This document shows positions 34,746 to 43,597 of a stretch of 64,000 bases of DNA, piece by piece. This stretch comes from Granulosicoccus sp964390335 (GTDB lineage: Bacteria > Pseudomonadota > Gammaproteobacteria > Granulosicoccales > Granulosicoccaceae): contig CAYMHU010000020.1 of assembly GCA_964390335.1 (NCBI GenBank), forward strand, positions 1 to 64,000, in the 5' to 3' direction. Position 1 is the stretch's first letter, and the number at the start of each line of letters is the position of its first letter. Position numbers and translations under genes: made by a program. The notes beneath the pieces were generated by a model. It had not been told where the DNA came from. It saw only the letters and a program-made list of their open reading frames with translations, and searched no databases.

Positions 34746-36026
34746 ATGAGCATCATCACTGATCACCCATTGCGGTATGAGTTGTCAAATGAGCTGCATG
34801 CTCGACCCTTCCCAACCATTGAAGCTCCGTGTCGGGCTGCGTATCTCGCGGTTAAACCAGCTGAAAATGCTGCCGGACGTGACAGACAGACTGATTTTGA
34901 TCATCTGTTGAATCTGCTTGATCTCTTCGGAGCACAACATCCCAATCCAGGCGCGACGCATTATTTCGGTCGGATAGGCAGGCATTTTTTAAAATGGGAA
35001 TCCCATACCGAATTCGTCACCTACACAATATTCGGCACAGGTGTCGCGGAACGCCCATTTGATGCCAGCACATTCACGATGTTGCCTGAAGAATGGCTTG
35101 CAGAATTACCCGGCACTCGAATAACTTCCGCTTTAGTTCGTGTAGAGCAACTTGATGGTGACGAAGGCATTGCAGAGAAACTTAATCAATGGTTTGTGCC
35201 CGAGAGTGTCGCTGTCAGTCGGGTATTGGATAATCAGTTTGTTGTTGCGAGCGATTTCAGAATTGACGGCAGTGGGCATATGCGTATTGCGATGTTCGCG
35301 CGACCCGAAGCTGGTGCAACACGTACGGGTCGGGTGTTACAAAGGCTATGTGAAGTTGAGACTTACAAATCTATCTCAATGCTGGGGCTAGCACGTGTAC
35401 GTTCATTGAACCCGCAACTGGCAGGCGTGGATAAAGCATTATCATTGGTGGTGTCCGATATGTGCAACAACAGTAAAAATTCTGTAGACACGTTGAACAT
35501 TCTGTTGTCACTATCCGCTGAGCTGGAGAATATCGTTGCCCAAAATTACTTCCGTTTTGGTGCTACTGGCGCGTATGAGGCTATCGTGAATCAACGAATC
35601 AAAGTGCTCCGTGAAGAGCGATTTCAAGGCCGGCAAACACTTGCAGAATTTATGATGCGTCGTTTTGATCCTGCCATGCGTACAGTCAAATCTGCCGAAG
35701 CTCGACTCAGCGCAATGTCAGATCGGGCAACGCGGGCGGCTGAGTTGTTGCGAACCAGAGTTGATGTTGAGCATTCTGCTCAAAATCAGGAACTTCTGGC
35801 TTCCATGGATAAGCGTGCAGATACGCAATTAAGATTACAGCGAACCGTCGAGGGTTTATCAGTAGTCGCTATTAGCTACTACGCTGTTTCTCTCGTGCTG
35901 TATGTGGTGGGCCCGCTTGAAAATACGCTAGGTATTTCGAAGTCAATGTTAGCTGCGGTAACAACTCCAGTAGTAATCTATTTTGTATGGGTGATGGTGC
36001 GCCGCGTACGATCCAAGCTTGAATAG
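34746..36026 (+). CDS. DUF3422 family membrane-anchored protein
   Basis: 426-residue protein of the uncharacterised DUF3422 family (COG4949). The N-terminal hallmark HPLRYELSNELHARPFP is present, followed by GRIGRHFLKWESHTEFVTYT. A central helical region carries MRRFDPAMRTVKSAEARLSAMSDRATRAAELLRTRV. Two membrane segments near the C-terminus (about 370-390 and 402-420) anchor it to the inner membrane with a short basic tail. An AAAGGACA sequence lies about 10 bp upstream of the start. Function in the literature is unknown; a single-gene unit here. Confidence 0.9.
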   Translation: MSIITDHPLRYELSNELHARPFPTIEAPCRAAYLAVKPAENAAGRDRQTDFDHLLNLLDLFGAQHPNPGATHYFGRIGRHFLKWESHTEFVTYTIFGTGVAERPFDASTFTMLPEEWLAELPGTRITSALVRVEQLDGDEGIAEKLNQWFVPESVAVSRVLDNQFVVASDFRIDGSGHMRIAMFARPEAGATRTGRVLQRLCEVETYKSISMLGLARVRSLNPQLAGVDKALSLVVSDMCNNSKNSVDTLNILLSLSAELENIVAQNYFRFGATGAYEAIVNQRIKVLREERFQGRQTLAEFMMRRFDPAMRTVKSAEARLSAMSDRATRAAELLRTRVDVEHSAQNQELLASMDKRADTQLRLQRTVEGLSVVAISYYAVSLVLYVVGPLENTLGISKSMLAAVTTPVVIYFVWVMVRRVRSKLE

Positions 36027-36274
36027 ATGTATTGTGTTTTGCTCAATTGCACAATTCCAGTGAATTGCGACGAGTGCTCTTATTAAGAGATCGTAGACAA
36101 CGCGTTTTTTGAAAATATCGTCTGAAAATAAACGTAAAACGCTTCACAAGATAGCCAATGTACACATGCCTGTCCTACAGACGGGCAAATGGCTCGCCGT
36201 TGCATGGGTACAACGTTGAATTAGTTTCACAGCTATTAATCGTTGCAAAACATGAGCAAGAGAGGACGCACTAC

Positions 36275-36649
36275 ATGCATACCCAAAACGAACAGGGCGC
36301 TGCCGCAAATGCTAATCAGTTACAAAGTCAGATTAAAAACGAACTGGACGCGCTCTATAGCGAAGATTTCTTCGAACAGCTCACACTCGATGGTTTCGCA
36401 AAATACGATGATCCGGAAGAATTTCTGAGCCAAACATCGGCAGAAATTTACCAATTGGCGTCGGGAAAAATGCAACAGTTACGGCGCAAGATAGAACGCC
36501 GAGCCTGTAAAAATGCGGTGTCTGATCGACGCGCGTCGTTACGACTTGATGAAAACGGAGAACCGCAGCGAGACAGACGCGCACTCAACCGTACGGCCAA
36601 TTTTGAGGCCATTCAACAACACTTGATGCGTCAAACAACCGACTCCTAG
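36275..36649 (+). CDS. Uncharacterised small charged protein
   Basis: No family recognised. I chose the ATG at 36275, preceded by GAGAGGA, giving 124 residues; the frame is open from 36158. The protein is soluble and rich in Gln, Asn, Arg and Glu. It has a predicted helical N-terminal half (QLQSQIKNELDALYSEDFFEQL) and a strongly basic C-terminal part (RRKIERRACKN, SDRRASLR, QRDRRALNR) that could contact nucleic acid. In the 248 bp upstream, GCCTGTC/GACGGGC at 36167-36185 can form a hairpin with one G-T pair. Confidence 0.65.
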   Translation: MHTQNEQGAAANANQLQSQIKNELDALYSEDFFEQLTLDGFAKYDDPEEFLSQTSAEIYQLASGKMQQLRRKIERRACKNAVSDRRASLRLDENGEPQRDRRALNRTANFEAIQQHLMRQTTDS

Positions 36650-36971
36650 CGTCGGCGTATTCACGTGGTTATCCATTAACAATGACCAATGCGCTATCGG
36701 GCGGCCTGTATCAGGATGTAACCGTTACAACGGTATTTGATACAAACTGATACTTGCTACCGTTACGTTTAACGCTAAGGTAATGATAAGGGTGTAATTT
36801 AAAAACCACTTGTACTGTTTTGAACGTATCAGTTGTGTACGCAACTAACAATTGAGAGCAGTATTTTGGCTTTGTGTCATTTTGACCGGTACTGACGACC
36901 AGCTTCCCGGCCAATACGGACAGAACCGAGGTTGGAAAAAGCCACCCCAAAGAGAAAAGACAGGAGCTATT
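36650..36971. other. Intergenic region without a recognised gene
   Basis: About 320 bp between two small plus-strand genes. It contains a perfect dyad ACCGTT-AC-AACGGT near 36720-36733. No convincing open frame, RNA gene or terminator was seen. The downstream promoter must lie here. Confidence 0.4.
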
Positions 36972-37346
36972 TTGGGCAAATTTATTACTTTATTTTGCTT
37001 CTCCGCATTGATGCTCTCAGCAGCTTCAGGCTACGCTGCCGCCCAGTACCAGCAAACGATTACCACCGAACTCAATGAAGTCCGTACCGGTACGCTCAAC
37101 GGTAAAGACTATTTAACCGTGCATATTGACGCCCAAGTTGGCCCAATAAACTGCCGAGGCAATGTGCTTCGCGTTGACGCACTGAGTGTCACCGCTCACG
37201 AGCAGCAAGACACACTTGAGAACATTGCTTTGGCTGCAGTGCTAAATTCGGAAAAAGTGGTTATCACCGTCCCCATGCACCGGAATCAGTGTGTTGAGGG
37301 GATGCCTACCATGACCAGCATGTATTTGTTGCCGCAAGTGCAGTAA
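36972..37346 (+). CDS. Small exported protein of unknown function
   Basis: 124-residue protein starting at a TTG that has AGGAG at good spacing (CAGGAGCTATT). The first 25 residues form a signal peptide (MGKFITLFCFSALMLSAASGYAA), which supports this start over upstream frames. The mature part is about 100 residues, with two Cys about 70 residues apart (PINCRGN and RNQCVEG) that may form a disulfide. No family recognised. It is probably periplasmic. Confidence 0.7.
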   Translation: MGKFITLFCFSALMLSAASGYAAAQYQQTITTELNEVRTGTLNGKDYLTVHIDAQVGPINCRGNVLRVDALSVTAHEQQDTLENIALAAVLNSEKVVITVPMHRNQCVEGMPTMTSMYLLPQVQ

Positions 37347-37559
37347 ATGAACCTGCTGCCACCTCTTCTTTCCGATTAAATTCAATTACTTAGATCTAGT
37401 ACGACCTTGCCCGTATTGCGTAGCCGCAACCTAAAGTCGTCGCATTAGCACGCCGAAACATGGGATAATAATCCCAACTATTAGCCATTCTGCGAGTTAG
37501 CTCTGCGTTTGGCCGCTGTTCAAACTATAGAATTTGCGCAGTTACAAACAAGATTGTCC

Positions 37560-38375
37560 ATGCACGCAACCTTACAAAAAGCTATTACTAGATTGCTGGC
37601 ACCGCTGGTTCGAGTGCTGTTGCGTCACGGCGTGTCACACGCGGAATTCAGCAGTTGGGCAAAACAAACTTACGTTGAGCAAGCACACCAGAATTTTGGG
37701 ATTGACGGAAAGAAGCCAACCGTATCCCGCCTGGCTATTGTTACCGGCATCAATCGAAAAGAAGTCAAACGGATTCTTGAATTACCGGCCGATGCCACGC
37801 CGGCACTGTCAAAACACAATCGAGCGATCAGAGTTGTAACCGGTTGGTTACAGGACTCACAGTATCGTTCGGCAGACGGCGAACCCAAAACTTTAACTTA
37901 CGGCGATGCGTCTGCCAGCTTTAATCAGCTCGTTAAGCAATACGGTGGCGATGTACCCGCACGCGCCGTACTCGATGAATTGTTGCGAGTCGGTACTGTA
38001 ATACAAACCGATAATCAGGTATCACTGGCAGCAAAAGGTTATGTACCGCATGAAAGTGAAGAAGCCATGCTGGAGTTATTTGCAACCAGTGCGCGCGACT
38101 TACTGACTACGCTTGATCACAACGTCAGTGGCACAGACAAACCTCGACTGCAAATGAGCGTGGCCTATGACGATGTTGGTGAAGAAGGTGTAAAAGCATT
38201 TCGTCAATTGAGCTCAAAGAAAGCCTTGGCATTGTTACAAGAACTGGATAAATCATTGTCTCAGGATGACAGAGGCGTAAATCCAACGGCAGGTGGAACC
38301 GGGCGGTACCGCACGGGACTGGGTGTCTATTTCGTTGAAGAGATGGTTGAAGATGATCAATCAGATGCAAAATAA
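37560..38375 (+). CDS. DUF6502 family protein with helix-turn-helix-like region
   Basis: 271-residue protein from the ATG at 37560 (a TTG at 37509 is in frame). The family hallmark RLLAPLVRVLLRHGVSHAEFSSWAKQTYVEQA is at the N-terminus. It is followed by a putative helix-turn-helix (TVSRLAIVTGINRKEVKRIL), suggesting DNA binding. The C-terminal part is helical (AFRQLSSKKALALLQELDKSLS) and ends in GTGRYRTGLGVYFVEE, as in relatives. The function of the family is unknown. The last 23 bp overlap the start of the following lipoprotein gene, so the two are coupled. Confidence 0.85.
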   Translation: MHATLQKAITRLLAPLVRVLLRHGVSHAEFSSWAKQTYVEQAHQNFGIDGKKPTVSRLAIVTGINRKEVKRILELPADATPALSKHNRAIRVVTGWLQDSQYRSADGEPKTLTYGDASASFNQLVKQYGGDVPARAVLDELLRVGTVIQTDNQVSLAAKGYVPHESEEAMLELFATSARDLLTTLDHNVSGTDKPRLQMSVAYDDVGEEGVKAFRQLSSKKALALLQELDKSLSQDDRGVNPTAGGTGRYRTGLGVYFVEEMVEDDQSDAK

Positions 38376-39318
38376 ATTTCTACAAACCGCAAGCAAGCAC
38401 ACGATGCTATTCGCGGGTATCTTGCTACTGTGCAGTTGCGATGGCGGCATCTTTGGCACGGGTGGTCCTGACACTATGGGGCTAGATGCTGGCTTGGAAA
38501 CTGATGTCAGCATGGGTTCACCGATCGATATGACAGATGGTGCAAGCGATGCCGGGGCTGGCATGGACGGCGGGCAGAGCGATGCAGGCTCATCCGATTC
38601 AGGTGCAACCGAAGGTGGCGGCAATAGCGATAGCGGTGCAACCGGAGGCACGCCAGAAAGTCTGCGTATAGAAAATACCACGGCAACGCTTCCGAATTCA
38701 GATGTATTAGTTCGTATCGTGAATACCAGTAATACCACCATTAATGTATTCGATGTGGTGGATGTTCGAAAAGATATTTTGTACGGTGACAACGGTATTG
38801 CACCTGGACGTATCAGCGCAGCAAATCCAAACTCTCAAGGCGAATACCAACTCGAAATATTTGATAATGATGATCTTTCAAATATCTTACTGAACTTGTC
38901 ACCATTGCGTATTGGCGAATCAACCTTTACCACGCTGGTATTCCGCAGTTCAACTTCAGGCAACAGCATACTAGCGTTACCAACAGAACTGAGCACCAGC
39001 GATGCCGCACTTGCAAAACTACGTGTTATTCAAGCCGGTAGTTTTGATAATCCGGAATCGATCGCTACGTTTACGGTGCTGTCAGGTGGTGAGAATCCGG
39101 GCGGGATTGATGTTGCATTTGAAGGTCTATCTTATAACGAACCAACATCTGACTACACAGAGCTGCCTGCCGGGGATTATTTACTCAGTGATTCACTGGT
39201 TCGATTTGTAGATCAGGCTTTCAGCGTTGCTGGAGGTGAGGTTTATACTGTTTTGGTTACAGACAATGGCGCTACTCCGCTGTTGATCATTACCGATTCA
39301 GACGACAGCTCGCAATAG
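38353..39318 (+). CDS. Lipoprotein with acidic/Gly-Ser linker and DUF4397-like domain
   Basis: 321-residue protein starting inside the end of the DUF6502 gene. A lipoprotein signal is clear, with the lipobox LCSC near residue 31, giving Cys followed by Asp-Gly. Asp at position +2 is the inner-membrane retention signal in E. coli; whether it holds in this organism is unknown. A low-complexity Asp/Gly/Ser/Ala linker covers about 40-95. The C-terminal domain (SDVLVRIVNTS, LAKLRVIQAGSF, LPAGDYLLSD) resembles DUF4397. It is paired with DUF6502 by overlap. Function unknown. Confidence 0.75.
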   Translation: MINQMQNKFLQTASKHTMLFAGILLLCSCDGGIFGTGGPDTMGLDAGLETDVSMGSPIDMTDGASDAGAGMDGGQSDAGSSDSGATEGGGNSDSGATGGTPESLRIENTTATLPNSDVLVRIVNTSNTTINVFDVVDVRKDILYGDNGIAPGRISAANPNSQGEYQLEIFDNDDLSNILLNLSPLRIGESTFTTLVFRSSTSGNSILALPTELSTSDAALAKLRVIQAGSFDNPESIATFTVLSGGENPGGIDVAFEGLSYNEPTSDYTELPAGDYLLSDSLVRFVDQAFSVAGGEVYTVLVTDNGATPLLIITDSDDSSQ

Positions 39319-39369
39319 ACATGCGCAGTGGATATGTGCGGTAGACAATAGCCAACTACACTTTGATGC

Positions 39370-39837
39370 ATGCAGGAAAAAAATCTACTCATCGTTTGCA
39401 ATACGCCGTCTGAAAATACCCTGACTCTGGCTAACGCAGCACATGATGGCGCGAATCATCCGGATATTGCCAATGTCCATATCAACTTCAAAACACCTGA
39501 ACAAGCTGAAGCCAATGACGTATTGAAAGCCGATGGAATATTGCTTGGTACGACTGAAAACTTCGGCTACATGAGCGGTCTGATGAAGGACTTTTTCGAA
39601 CGAATCTATTATCCGTGTCTTGAACGGACGCAAGGTGTACCTTACGCCCTGTACGTACGTGCCGGCAACGATGGTACCGGCGCTCAAAACGCAGTGGAAC
39701 GTATTGTGACCGGGCTGCGCTGGAAAGCAGTACAACCAGCTCTGGTATTGCAAGGTGAATACAAAGACAGATTTGCAGAACAAACTCGCGAGCTTGGATT
39801 ACTGATGGCTGCGGGATTAGATAATGATGCGTTTTAA
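39370..39837 (+). CDS. Flavodoxin-like (NAD(P)H-dependent FMN reductase-type) protein
   Basis: 155-residue soluble flavodoxin fold protein. The FMN phosphate loop is CNTPSENTLTLA (residue 10 onward). The second flavin contact region is GILLGTTENFGYMSGLMKDFFERIYYP, typical of the NADPH-dependent FMN reductase group. AGNDGTGAQNAVERI follows, where flavin-binding proteins of this type contact the isoalloxazine ring. It likely acts as a small redox carrier or quinone reductase. It stands alone downstream of the lipoprotein gene and is convergent with uvrD. Confidence 0.85.
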   Translation: MQEKNLLIVCNTPSENTLTLANAAHDGANHPDIANVHINFKTPEQAEANDVLKADGILLGTTENFGYMSGLMKDFFERIYYPCLERTQGVPYALYVRAGNDGTGAQNAVERIVTGLRWKAVQPALVLQGEYKDRFAEQTRELGLLMAAGLDNDAF

Positions 39838-39918
39838 CTCGCTTGCGATGTGCATCGTGGCATTAAACGCTACAAAAACAAAATGTGCTTCATTCATGCC
39901 TTACACCTCAGCTTACGA

Positions 39919-42090
39919 CTAAGCAGGCTGCAAATTAGCATAAGCCACAACCAACCATTTATTACCAGCGTCCTCAAAGTTTACTTGCACTCGCGCCTGC
40001 TGCCCGCGGCCTTCGTGATCGAGAACAACACCCACACCGAATTTCCCGTGCGTCACCATCTGCCCTATTTGAATCCCTGTATCACTCTCTTCCTGAAACC
40101 GTGGTGATTGCGTGGGTTGGTACACGGGCATGCTCACGTTCATGCGCGGGCGAATTTCTTCCAATAACGCTGACGGTAGTTCGCCAATAAATTTGGACGG
40201 CGGATTGTATTGGTCGCGGCCATACAACCTGCGTTGTTCGGCCATGGTTAAGTACAGCTTTTTCTCTGCACGCGTTATTCCTACATAACAAAGCCGGCGC
40301 TCTTCTTCGAGTTTGGCCGGGTCTTCTGCTGAACGTTGGTGTGGAAACAAACCCTGCTCCATACCTGCCATAAACACCACTTGAAACTCCAGACCTTTTG
40401 CGGAGTGTAGGGTCATGAGTTGCACGGCATCTTCATCGGCATCAGCCTGCCCTTCACCCGCCTCCAATGCGGCATGTGCCAGGAACTCATCGACCAGCAC
40501 TGCTTCTGGATCTTCATTGAAGTTCACACTGAATGTGCGTGCAGCGTTACTCAGTTCCTCTACGTTCTCTACCCGGCTTTGTCCACGCTCGGATTGGTCT
40601 TTCTTAAAATGTTCCAGTAAGCCAGACATTTCGCTAATGGTTTCAACCATATTTGGTAATGACTGTTCGATGGTGGTTTCAGCCATTGACTCGATTAGGC
40701 TGATAAACTTGCCTACGGCAGTTGCGGCACGCGGCGTTAAGCCTTTCTCATCGACTAGGGCTTTGGCTGCTTGCCACATAGACACATCAAAATCACGTGC
40801 GTAACTTCGTATTTGCCCAACAGTTTTATCACCAATACCGCGCGCGGGTTGATTGATAACCCGCTCAAACGATACGTCGTCCAGATGATGCGTGACTAAT
40901 CGCATATAAGCGAGGGTGTCTTTTATTTCTGCACGCTCGAAATAGCGCAGGCCACCATAAACGCGATACTTTACGCCCGCAGCCACGAGGTATTCTTCAA
41001 TGACGCGCGATTGCGCGTTCGATCGATACAGGATGGCGCAGTCGCGGCGTCGACCGCCTTTGTCGCTGACGTAATCGAGAATGGATTCAACAATAAAACG
41101 TGCCTCGTCGGTTTCGTTGTAGGCATTGTATAAAGTGATGAGCTCGCCTTCACCATCAGCCGTCCACAGGTTTTTACCTAAACGACCACCATTGAAATCG
41201 ATAAGCGCATTGGCCGCTTCCAGAATATTGCCACTTGAGCGATAGTTTTGTTCTAAGCGAATCACGCTTGCATCGGGAAAATCTTTGTTGAAATTCAGGA
41301 TGTTTTCAACACGAGCGCCGCGCCAAGCATAAATTGATTGATCGTCATCACCCACCGCGAAAACGCAGCCGGTTTCACCGCCTAACAAGCGAATCCACGC
41401 GTATTGAATGGCGTTGGTGTCTTGGAACTCATCGATCAGCAAATGCCGATAACGTTCGCGATAGTGTTTAAGCAATGCCGCATTGTCGCGCAGCGTTTCT
41501 AATGCACGTAATAGCAGTTCGGCAAAATCGACCGCGCCAGCTCGATCGCATGCGGCCTCATAGGCACTGTATATACGCACATACTGCTGTGTTGTGGGAT
41601 CTTGTTGGTCGTCTACATCTTTGGGGCGGCGGCCTTCGTCTTTGTGCCCGTTTATGAACCATTGCACTTGCTTTGGAGGGTAGTGAGCGTCGTCGAGTTC
41701 TAGTGCACGAACCACACGTTTAACCATGCGCAGCTGATCATCGGAATCCAGAATTTGGAAGGCTTGCGGGAGTCCGGCCTCTTTCCAGTGCAATCGCAGG
41801 AATCGGTGCGCAATGCCATGAAACGTGCCAAGCCACATGGACGCAACGTTCATGCCCAACAAATGCTCTACGCGGTGGCGCATTTCGCGCGCAGCCTTGT
41901 TGGTAAACGTAACCGCCATTACACCAAACGGGGATACACCTTCTACACGGTTTAGCCACGCAATGCGGTTGGTCAGTACCCGTGTTTTACCGCTGCCGGC
42001 ACCAGCAAGTACCAGCATGTGGCCCATAGGCGCAGACACCGCTTCGCGCTGATTGGCATTTAATGAATCAATGAGGTCTGAGACGTCCAT
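39919..42090 (-). CDS. uvrD: DNA helicase II UvrD
   Basis: Superfamily 1A 3'-5' helicase of mismatch and nucleotide excision repair. The ATG at 42090 gives 723 residues beginning MDVSDLIDSLNANQREAV, matching E. coli UvrD in length; a longer frame to 42198 adds residues not found in the family. Helicase motifs are Q (LNANQREAV), I (GAGSGKTRVL), II (LIDEFQDTN), III (GDDDQSIYAWRGA), IV (RLEQNYRSS), V (LMTLHSAKGLEFQVVFMAG) and VI (VGITRAEKKLYL). The C-terminal domain with GVVLDHEGRG, VNFEDAGNKWLV is the RNA-polymerase-contact Tudor-like part. Confidence 0.97.
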   Translation of the reverse strand: MDVSDLIDSLNANQREAVSAPMGHMLVLAGAGSGKTRVLTNRIAWLNRVEGVSPFGVMAVTFTNKAAREMRHRVEHLLGMNVASMWLGTFHGIAHRFLRLHWKEAGLPQAFQILDSDDQLRMVKRVVRALELDDAHYPPKQVQWFINGHKDEGRRPKDVDDQQDPTTQQYVRIYSAYEAACDRAGAVDFAELLLRALETLRDNAALLKHYRERYRHLLIDEFQDTNAIQYAWIRLLGGETGCVFAVGDDDQSIYAWRGARVENILNFNKDFPDASVIRLEQNYRSSGNILEAANALIDFNGGRLGKNLWTADGEGELITLYNAYNETDEARFIVESILDYVSDKGGRRRDCAILYRSNAQSRVIEEYLVAAGVKYRVYGGLRYFERAEIKDTLAYMRLVTHHLDDVSFERVINQPARGIGDKTVGQIRSYARDFDVSMWQAAKALVDEKGLTPRAATAVGKFISLIESMAETTIEQSLPNMVETISEMSGLLEHFKKDQSERGQSRVENVEELSNAARTFSVNFNEDPEAVLVDEFLAHAALEAGEGQADADEDAVQLMTLHSAKGLEFQVVFMAGMEQGLFPHQRSAEDPAKLEEERRLCYVGITRAEKKLYLTMAEQRRLYGRDQYNPPSKFIGELPSALLEEIRPRMNVSMPVYQPTQSPRFQEESDTGIQIGQMVTHGKFGVGVVLDHEGRGQQARVQVNFEDAGNKWLVVAYANLQPA

Positions 42091-42236
42091 GCCCACATGG
42101 TAACAACGCAGACTGAATAGCGCAGCAAACGACGCGCTATATTTTGGTAGGAAATTCTGAGGAATGCATGGAACGGGTTGCGCCCGGCTAGCCTGCAAGC
42201 AGCAATAGCCGGAAGCGTGAGCCTAACGCTCAGAAT

Positions 42237-42551
42237 TTAGCTTGCTACTGGCGCCCAAACACCTTGAAACGACTCGAGGTCGGAATCTTCTAAACGACCT
42301 TTTGCATACAAGGCGTTTAACGCATCTTCGTCGAGCGTTTGCTCTTCACCGTGCTCGTCTGTGTATTTCCAGGCACCGTAAATAGCCATTAAGAACAGGG
42401 TTTCAAGAATGTCGCCAATCCGCACAGCGTGCTCGTTAGCAAATCCGCGTAATTCCTTCATTGATAATGGGGTTTGTCTTGATTCAAACTCTCCGTATAA
42501 GAAGCTTGAAATTCCTTCGTCCCAAATTGGTTCTTGATCCAGATGCTGCAT
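42237..42551 (-). CDS. Uncharacterised small acidic protein upstream of uvrD
   Basis: 104-residue soluble acidic protein, no family recognised. It is mostly helical by composition (MKELRGFANEHAVRIGDILETLFLMAIYGAWKYTD), with a middle segment resembling a short helix-turn-helix but without a clear signature. It lies 147 bp upstream of the uvrD start on the same strand. No link to repair can be shown. Confidence 0.65.
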   Translation of the reverse strand: MQHLDQEPIWDEGISSFLYGEFESRQTPLSMKELRGFANEHAVRIGDILETLFLMAIYGAWKYTDEHGEEQTLDEDALNALYAKGRLEDSDLESFQGVWAPVAS

Positions 42552-42817
42552 TTGTTGTTTTCCAATAAAACGGTATCAGCATTTGCGATGCAAGGTCATT
42601 GCCAGCGAGACCCAAAACCAGCGAAATCAGTCAATTTTGTTCAGTTTTGATGTTATCGAGCACCAAGTTGCAGACTTGAGTGTTGATATTGGCTGCAAGT
42701 ATGCTGCAACATACTCATTTAATTGAAATATATGTTGAAATCGTGAAGGGTTAGCCCGCAGCGGAGCGTGATTAAGACCGAAGTACGGTTGCTACGGCTT
42801 TGTGGTTGGCCGCAACA

Positions 42818-43108
42818 ACACTCAAGTCCACCACTTAGAATCGGGCATTAGTCACGACTGAAACTGCTACACAACTAACCAATGCGATGATTTGCACCGC
42901 ATTAGGTCTCAGCCCAATCTCTTCGCTCCAGCCGACATACAAACAATCACTCAGATCGTCAAATTGCTTTCGTTCAGCACAATTAAAACCCAGCCGATCC
43001 ATCATTGGTAGTAGCGGCTTGTACGTGATCTTTGCTATCCCAAATAGCAAGCGTTGGGATATCAGTTAAACTGGCTAATCTAATTGTGAGATCATTTGAC
43101 TGATGCAT
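42818..43108 (-). pseudogene. Decayed GNAT acetyltransferase, internal deletion (paralogue of the gene at 45920-46471)
   Basis: On the minus strand the first 41 codons from 43108 read MHQSNDLTIRLASLTDIP and onward, to NDGSAGF. They are nearly identical to the start of the intact GNAT gene at 46471. The frame then hits a stop. In another frame the sequence resumes as RLGFNCAERKQFDDLSDCL, matching the last 35 or so codons of the intact gene. About 110 codons are missing, joined at a short GGGTTT microhomology. The 3' end (CTAAGTGGTGGACTTGAGTG) matches the intact 3' end after a short extra segment. No gene was seen in 42552-42817. Confidence 0.85.
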
Positions 43109-43300
43109 TTAATTAACCCGAAATTGAGCCACGGCCACAACTATGCCTGTATCAAACTGTATCCAATGAGATAGACTATTTGAAAAAGGCACATGCCTGC
43201 AATTTAAATTGTATTTTGCACAGTAGCTTGTGTTCACACAGTGCGAAGTAGGAACTGTCTAAAACAGTGCGTATATTTGATAGTGTTGCTCACTGGTATG

Positions 43301-43469
43301 CTAAGTAAAGGTAAGCTAAGTAAAGGTANNNNNNNNNNNNNNNNNNNNNNNNNNNNNNNNNNNNNNNNNNNNNNNNNNNNNNNNNNNNNNNNNNNNNNNN
43401 NNNNNNNNNNNNNNNNNNNNNNNNNNNNGCTAAGTAAAGGTAAGCTAAGTAAAGGTAAGCTAAGCAAAG
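43301..43469. repeat. 15-bp tandem repeat interrupted by an assembly gap
   Basis: Unit CTAAGTAAAGGTAAG. Copies are seen at 43301-43315, 43316-43328 (cut by the gap), 43430-43444, 43445-43459 and a diverged partial copy to 43469. The unit length is a multiple of three, so a frame through it encodes LSKGK repeats on the plus strand, and other frames are also open. The copy number cannot be known because the array spans the gap. Flanking sequence shows no ribosome-binding site, so I do not call a gene. Confidence 0.95.
43329..43428. other. Assembly gap of 100 N inside the tandem repeat
   Basis: Exactly 100 N, a conventional placeholder for a gap of unknown size. Both sides are copies of the same 15-bp repeat, so the gap is most simply a collapsed repeat array. 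Confidence 0.98.
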
Positions 43470-43597
43470 TTTTCGAATGGTGCCACTCGTTCGCCCAAGA
43501 ACGTTGGGCTGCAACACTCTCACAGCTTGGCTTTTCATACTTGGTCAGCTGAGTTGTACTGGCTACTTGAATTCATCAATTTAAAAAACCTCTTGAC

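Noticed and set aside
43301..43469. CRISPR array
   Set aside because: The repeats are 15 bp, directly adjacent and have no spacers; no cas genes are nearby.
43241..43552. Plus-strand protein gene running through the LSKGK repeat
   Set aside because: More than a third is N, the start has no ribosome-binding site, and all other frames through the repeat are also open; it cannot be supported as a gene.
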